Shown here piece after piece: positions 10,905-11,017 of a DNA stretch of 11,017 bases (within the stretch, counting starts at the first letter, position 1; the number at the start of each line of letters is the position of its first letter). Source of the DNA: Candidatus Kaiserbacteria bacterium (GTDB taxonomy: Bacteria > Patescibacteriota > Minisyncoccia > Phycocordibacterales > UBA2100); NCBI GenBank assembly GCA_003545515.1, contig DPYD01000048.1:1-11017 (forward strand), given 5' to 3'. Position numbers and translations under genes: made by a program. The notes beneath the pieces are model-generated. The model was not told the DNA's origin. It did not search any database and saw nothing but the letters and a program-made list of their open reading frames with translations.

Positions 10905-11017
10905 AAAATATAGCGTTATCGCGCAGTAGTGATAGAGGATCCGTAGCCACGCGCTTTCTGTTCGGGACGGGCGATACGCGTCCGAGCGCCCCCGCTATCC
11001 ACACCCCCCTCCCTGGC
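10903..11017 (-). CDS. Possible 3' end of a convergent gene (weak)
   Basis: On the minus strand a frame open from the window edge reads about 37 codons to TGA at 10903-10905, ending RVATDPLSLLRDNAIF. A second minus frame is open for about 33 codons as well, so openness alone is weak evidence in this GC-rich stretch. The peptide ending looks protein-like, but I recognise no family. If real, the gene would converge on pilC with a 59-bp gap holding a shared hairpin. The plus strand from 10844 to the end has no credible start or gene; no pilin gene is visible here. Confidence 0.25.
   Translation of the reverse strand, partial: PGRGVWIAGALGRVSPVPNRKRVATDPLSLLRDNAIF

Noticed and set aside
1..11017. 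Alternative genetic code (TGA as glycine)
   Set aside because: TGA is the clean terminator of the Nudix, pilP-like and pilT genes at family-typical lengths, and no in-frame TGA interrupts a conserved domain.

Overview
The window looks like a chromosomal piece of a Candidate Phyla Radiation (Patescibacteria) bacterium, most likely of the Parcubacteria group. This is inferred from the organisation and divergence of a compact type IV pilus cluster, from small membrane-anchored proteins of a style common in that group, and from sparse Shine-Dalgarno sequences. TGA terminates several genes here, so the TGA=glycine code of Gracilibacteria/Absconditabacteria does not apply. No database search was possible; lineage and function rest on motif recognition.

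Left region (1-1490), minus strand: the N-terminus of a membrane-anchored protein cut by the window edge, about 270 bp without a gene that holds a palindromic dispersed-type repeat and a second half-copy, a single-pass extracytoplasmic protein of unknown function, and tRNA-Ser(GCU) with a long variable arm, an encoded CCA and its own candidate promoter.

Middle region (1490-2985): an MTH1-like Nudix hydrolase on the plus strand, with the only textbook ribosome binding site in the window, converges on a ComF-family phosphoribosyltransferase on the minus strand. The comF-like gene is divergent from the pilus cluster across a 196-bp spacer that holds a perfect 11-bp tandem repeat and an extended -10 promoter.

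Right region (2985-10843), plus strand: pilM, a pilN-like gene, a pilO-like gene, a small pilP-like gene, pilB (extension ATPase), a CheY-like single-domain response regulator, pilT (retraction ATPase) and pilC (platform protein). Together these would form the cytoplasmic and inner-membrane motor of a retractile type IV pilus: PilM with PilN/PilO/PilP-like proteins as the alignment subcomplex, PilC as the platform, PilB and PilT as opposing motors, and the receiver protein as a possible switch. No pilin, prepilin peptidase, secretin or histidine kinase lies in the window. The neighbouring comF-like gene suggests, but does not prove, a link to DNA uptake.

The least explained DNA is between genes: two different 7-bp tandem arrays and a hairpin immediately before the pilC start, -10-like hexamers only about 5-7 nt before several start codons (suggesting leaderless mRNAs), palindromes over putative promoters, and a 15-bp coding repeat in the pilN-like gene. 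The final 174 bp hold a hairpin and perhaps the 3' end of a convergent gene.
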